The notes beneath the pieces are model-generated. The model ran no database searches. It saw only the letters and a program-made list of their open reading frames with translations, and was not told the origin of the DNA. Position numbers and translations under genes: made by a program. A stretch of 15,103 bases of DNA from JBBQXK01 sp038251625 (lineage in GTDB: Bacteria > Pseudomonadota > Alphaproteobacteria > Rhodobacterales > Rhodobacteraceae): assembly GCA_038251625.1 (NCBI GenBank), contig JBBSBE010000097.1, forward strand, positions 1-15,103, read 5' to 3'. Of this stretch, positions 12,893 to 15,103 are shown one piece after another; within the stretch, counting starts at the first letter, position 1, and each line of letters opens with the position of its first letter.

Positions 12893-13704
12893 CCGCGATC
12901 ACAGTGGAACGGGTGTGGAAAGAATACGGGGATCAGATCGTTCTGGAAAACCTGACGCTGGAGGTGGCACCCCGATCGTTTCTGGCGCTTGTCGGGCCGT
13001 CGGGCTGCGGCAAGACCACGTTTCTGCGGATGATCCTTGGGCAGGAAACCCCGACGCGGGGGCGCATCCTGCTGGACGGCACCGCCCTGCCCCGCGAACC
13101 GGGGCCGGATCGGGGGGTGGTTTACCAGCGCTATTCCGTCTTTCCGCACCTCACCGTCCTTGGCAACGTGATGCTGGGGCCGGAGTTGCAGGCGAGCCGC
13201 CTGCTGGGCCGCCGCTTCGGCGCCGCGCGCCGGGCACTGGCGGATCAGGCGCGGGCGATGCTGGCCGAGGTCGGGCTTCAGGGATCGGAAAACAAGTATC
13301 CGGCGCAGCTGTCGGGTGGGATGCAACAGCGGCTGGCGCTGGCGCAGGCGCTGATGATGAAGCCGCGCGTCCTGCTGCTGGATGAGCCCTTTGGCGCGCT
13401 CGATCCCGGGATCCGCACCGAGATTCACGGGCTGATGAAGCGGCTGTGGAACGAGGTGCCGATGACAGTGGTGATGGTCACGCATGATCTGCGCGAGGCC
13501 TTTACGCTTGCCACACGGATCATCGCCTTTGAACGCCAGCGCAATCGACCCGAGGAGCGCGAGCGCTACGGCGCCACGATCACCAAGGACATCGCCATCT
13601 GGCCGCCCCGCGTGGCCGGAACGCAGACCCATTTCGACATCGACACCATGCCCGGTCGGGACGACCTGACCCTTGATGCGGCGGCTGCCGGGACGGCCCG
13701 GTAA
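12889..13704 (+). CDS. ABC transporter ATP-binding protein, guanidine (urea carboxylase region) type
   Basis: The 271-residue cytoplasmic ATPase has all catalytic motifs: Walker A GPSGCGKTT (36-44), Q-loop glutamine at 80 (VVYQRYSVFPHLTV), signature LSGGM (141-145), Walker B LLLDEP (162-167) and switch histidine 199 (VTHDLREAF). It resembles NitT/TauT-type ATPases. A C-terminal tail of about 60 residues after the normal end (FERQRNRPEERERYGATITKDIAIWPP) is longer than in a minimal ABC ATPase and recalls the tails of the urea-carboxylase-associated ABC ATPases. The start overlaps the permease stop by four bases. The DUF1989 gene follows after 15 bases. Confidence 0.92.
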   Translation: MTAITVERVWKEYGDQIVLENLTLEVAPRSFLALVGPSGCGKTTFLRMILGQETPTRGRILLDGTALPREPGPDRGVVYQRYSVFPHLTVLGNVMLGPELQASRLLGRRFGAARRALADQARAMLAEVGLQGSENKYPAQLSGGMQQRLALAQALMMKPRVLLLDEPFGALDPGIRTEIHGLMKRLWNEVPMTVVMVTHDLREAFTLATRIIAFERQRNRPEERERYGATITKDIAIWPPRVAGTQTHFDIDTMPGRDDLTLDAAAAGTAR

Positions 13705-13719
13705 CCAGAAGGCAAAGAC

Positions 13720-14511
13720 ATGCACATCCACAGGACCGCAGACCAGATCGCCGCTGATCGCGCGCGCTATGAAGACCATCAGCGCCGCGGGCTGAATTTC
13801 GCACCAACCACCCTGCCCCAGCCCAGCCCCCGCCCCGCGCCAGAGCCGGACGCCGCGCGGGTGATCCGGCGCGAGGTGATCGCGGGGGGATGGTATCATG
13901 TGCTGACGCTGGCGGCGGGTGAGGTGGTGCGGATCGAAGGGGCCAAGGGCACCTCGGTTTCGCTGGCCGCCTGGTCGGCGACGGATGCAAGCGAGCGCTT
14001 GAACCTGCCCGATACGGTCAAGGTCCAGTGGACGACCGAACTGCGCAAGGGCCGGGTGCTGTTTTCCGATATGGGCCGGGTGTTTCTGTCCATCGTCGAA
14101 GATAGCTCGGGCGCGCACGATGCGCTGACCGGGGGATCGACGGTGGCGGATGTGGCCCCGGGCGCCCGAAACTGCCGCAACAACATGGTGCTGGCGGCGG
14201 GAAAGCTGGGCCTGTCGCCACGCGATCTGCCCGCCGTCTGGACGCTCTTTGCCCCCGTGCGGGTGGATGCCGCGGGGCAGTTCGGCTGGCGCGGGGCGCT
14301 GTTGTCCGGCAACGACTGGGTGGACCTGCGCGCCGAGCGGGACCTGCGGATCGCGCTGTCGAACACGCGCCATCCGATGGACCCCGCCACCGGCCCCGAG
14401 CCAGAGGTAACGGTCACCAAACTTGCCGCCGTGCCGGTCCCTGCGGATGACCTGTGCCGGACCGCATCGGCGGAAGCCGTGCGCGGCTTTGAAAACAACG
14501 CAAGGGGCTGA
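13720..14511 (+). CDS. Urea carboxylase-associated protein 2-type (DUF1989), carboxyguanidine deiminase subunit
   Basis: The 263-residue protein belongs to the urea carboxylase-associated family of DUF1989. Published work shows that the pair of such proteins next to guanidine (urea) carboxylase forms carboxyguanidine deiminase (CgdAB), which removes ammonia from carboxyguanidine to give allophanate; which subunit is A or B I cannot say from sequence. Visible features are the N-terminal YEDHQRRGLNFAPTTLP, the cupin-like strand HVLTLAAGEVVRIE, DSSGAHDALTGGST, NCRNNMVLAAGKLGLSPRDLPAVWTLFAPVRVDAAGQF and the C-terminal LRAERDLRIALSNTRHPMDP. Where its partner downstream has HDTCAGCCS and SNCPQINNPCNGF, this one has HDALTGGST and SNTRHPMDP. 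It therefore lacks the cysteines and is likely the non-metal or structural subunit. An AGAAGGC ribosome site lies eight bases before the ATG. Confidence 0.88.
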   Translation: MHIHRTADQIAADRARYEDHQRRGLNFAPTTLPQPSPRPAPEPDAARVIRREVIAGGWYHVLTLAAGEVVRIEGAKGTSVSLAAWSATDASERLNLPDTVKVQWTTELRKGRVLFSDMGRVFLSIVEDSSGAHDALTGGSTVADVAPGARNCRNNMVLAAGKLGLSPRDLPAVWTLFAPVRVDAAGQFGWRGALLSGNDWVDLRAERDLRIALSNTRHPMDPATGPEPEVTVTKLAAVPVPADDLCRTASAEAVRGFENNARG

Positions 14512-14521
14512 GGGGCGCATC

Positions 14522-15103
14522 ATGGAACAGGTCTACGATATCCCCGCCGAACGCCCGTGGTCCGGCATCGTCCGCAAGGGCCAGACGATCCGCATCGAAG
14601 ATACCTGCGGCCAACAGGCCATCGACACGATCTTCTACAGTGCCGCCGACTTTGCCGAACGTTATTCCTCGCAGGATACGATGCGCACCAACGGCCTTGC
14701 CTATATCTCGACCGGGGCCAGGATCGTGTCGTCCGAGGGGCGGGTGATGCTGACGGTCGTCACCGATACCGCCGGTCGCCACGATACCTGCGCGGGCTGC
14801 TGCTCGGTGGAATCCAACACCGTCCGCTTCGGGCATGAGACACGCTATCTGCACGCCTGCCGCGAGAATTTCATTCTGGAGCTTGCACGCCACGGCATGA
14901 CCAAGCGGGATATCGTGCCAAACATCAATTTCTTCATGAACGTCCCGATCAGCCAGAATGGTGCGATGACGATCGACGACGGCATCTCGTCGCCGGGGGA
15001 CCATGTGGAACTGATGGCCGAGATGGACGTGCTTTGCGTCATCTCGAACTGCCCGCAGATCAACAACCCCTGCAACGGGTTCGATCCGACGCCGATCCGC
15101 GTC
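14522..15103 (+). CDS. Urea carboxylase-associated protein 1-type (DUF1989), carboxyguanidine deiminase subunit (partial)
   Basis: The first 194 codons are in the window and the frame runs off the right edge; only a short C-terminal piece should be missing. Family motifs are IPAERPWSGIVRKGQTIRIEDTCGQQAIDTIFYSA, the cysteine-rich DTAGRHDTCAGCCSVESNT, ARHGMTKRDIVPNINFFMNVPISQNGAM, DDGISSPGDHVELMAEMDVLCVISNCPQINNPCNGFDPTPIRV. The cysteines in CAGCCS and in SNCPQINNPC are candidates for metal binding or catalysis, and conserved DTC and HDTC blocks fit DUF1989 enzymes. It pairs with the preceding protein as carboxyguanidine deiminase, acting on the product of guanidine carboxylase. A GAGGGG ribosome site lies between the genes (10 bases apart). 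The next genes, outside, are expected to be urea/guanidine carboxylase and allophanate hydrolase. Confidence 0.92.
   Translation, partial: MEQVYDIPAERPWSGIVRKGQTIRIEDTCGQQAIDTIFYSAADFAERYSSQDTMRTNGLAYISTGARIVSSEGRVMLTVVTDTAGRHDTCAGCCSVESNTVRFGHETRYLHACRENFILELARHGMTKRDIVPNINFFMNVPISQNGAMTIDDGISSPGDHVELMAEMDVLCVISNCPQINNPCNGFDPTPIRV

Noticed and set aside
10986..13704. Annotation of the ABC system as a urea transporter (urtABCDE type)
   Set aside because: The urea importer Urt has two LivH/LivM-like permeases and two ATPases with a Leu/Ile/Val-type binding protein; here there is one BPD-type permease, one ATPase and a NitT/TauT-like binding protein, under a guanidine riboswitch.
12796..14523. 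Minus-strand open frame of 575 codons opposite the ABC ATPase and first DUF1989 gene
   Set aside because: The plus strand carries intact Walker motifs, coupled starts and ribosome sites; the minus frame is a shadow.
1..15103. CRISPR array, insertion sequence or toxin-antitoxin pair
   Set aside because: No regularly spaced repeats with unique spacers, no transposase motifs and no terminal inverted repeats were seen; the orphan 122-residue protein does not resemble a known toxin or antitoxin.

Overview
The window reads as chromosomal DNA of a GC-rich alphaproteobacterium, most likely a member of the Rhodobacterales. The pointers are: an ornithine-lipid acyltransferase OlsB next to a DUF3553 protein and a ChpT-type phosphotransferase; Obg without a C-terminal TGS domain, overlapping proB and followed by proA; an L21 with a long Ala/Lys tail; and an HWE-family histidine kinase. 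These are judgements from recognising the proteins, not from a database search.

Left part (1-4927): olsB (cut by the window edge) and a small DUF3553 gene lie on the minus strand. They diverge from chpT on the plus strand, which converges on the obgE-proB-proA cluster on the minus strand so tightly that the chpT and proA stop codons interlock. Middle part (4928-7130): about 2.2 kb separates obgE from the acetyltransferase, L27 and L21 genes with which it is usually clustered in this group. It holds a lone PAS/HWE sensor kinase, a small four-helix membrane protein started by TTG, and an AT-rich palindromic patch upstream of obgE that includes an FNR-like box. Then come a GNAT acetyltransferase, rpmA and rplU, with a recognisable rplU promoter, and a secreted DUF2059 protein, all on the minus strand.

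Right part (9815-15103): a tRNA-Ser(CGA) gene on the plus strand is followed by about 0.85 kb of accessory-looking sequence. This contains an orphan small gene with lower GC than its surroundings and four exact copies of an 11-bp G-rich tandem repeat able to form a G-quadruplex. After it begins an operon that runs out of the window: a guanidine-I (ykkC) riboswitch, then an ABC importer (periplasmic binding protein, permease, ATPase), then two paralogous DUF1989-type 'urea carboxylase-associated' proteins.

The most informative system is this operon. Its genes are of families traditionally labelled urea transport and urea carboxylase accessory proteins. The riboswitch in front says that the ligand is guanidine, and the DUF1989 pair is known from published work to form carboxyguanidine deiminase. 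The operon is therefore best read as guanidine import and assimilation as a nitrogen source; guanidine (urea) carboxylase and allophanate hydrolase are expected just beyond the right edge. The aptamer is flanked by a repeated TTGGCGGC with a single GCCAA partner, which suggests the physical switch.
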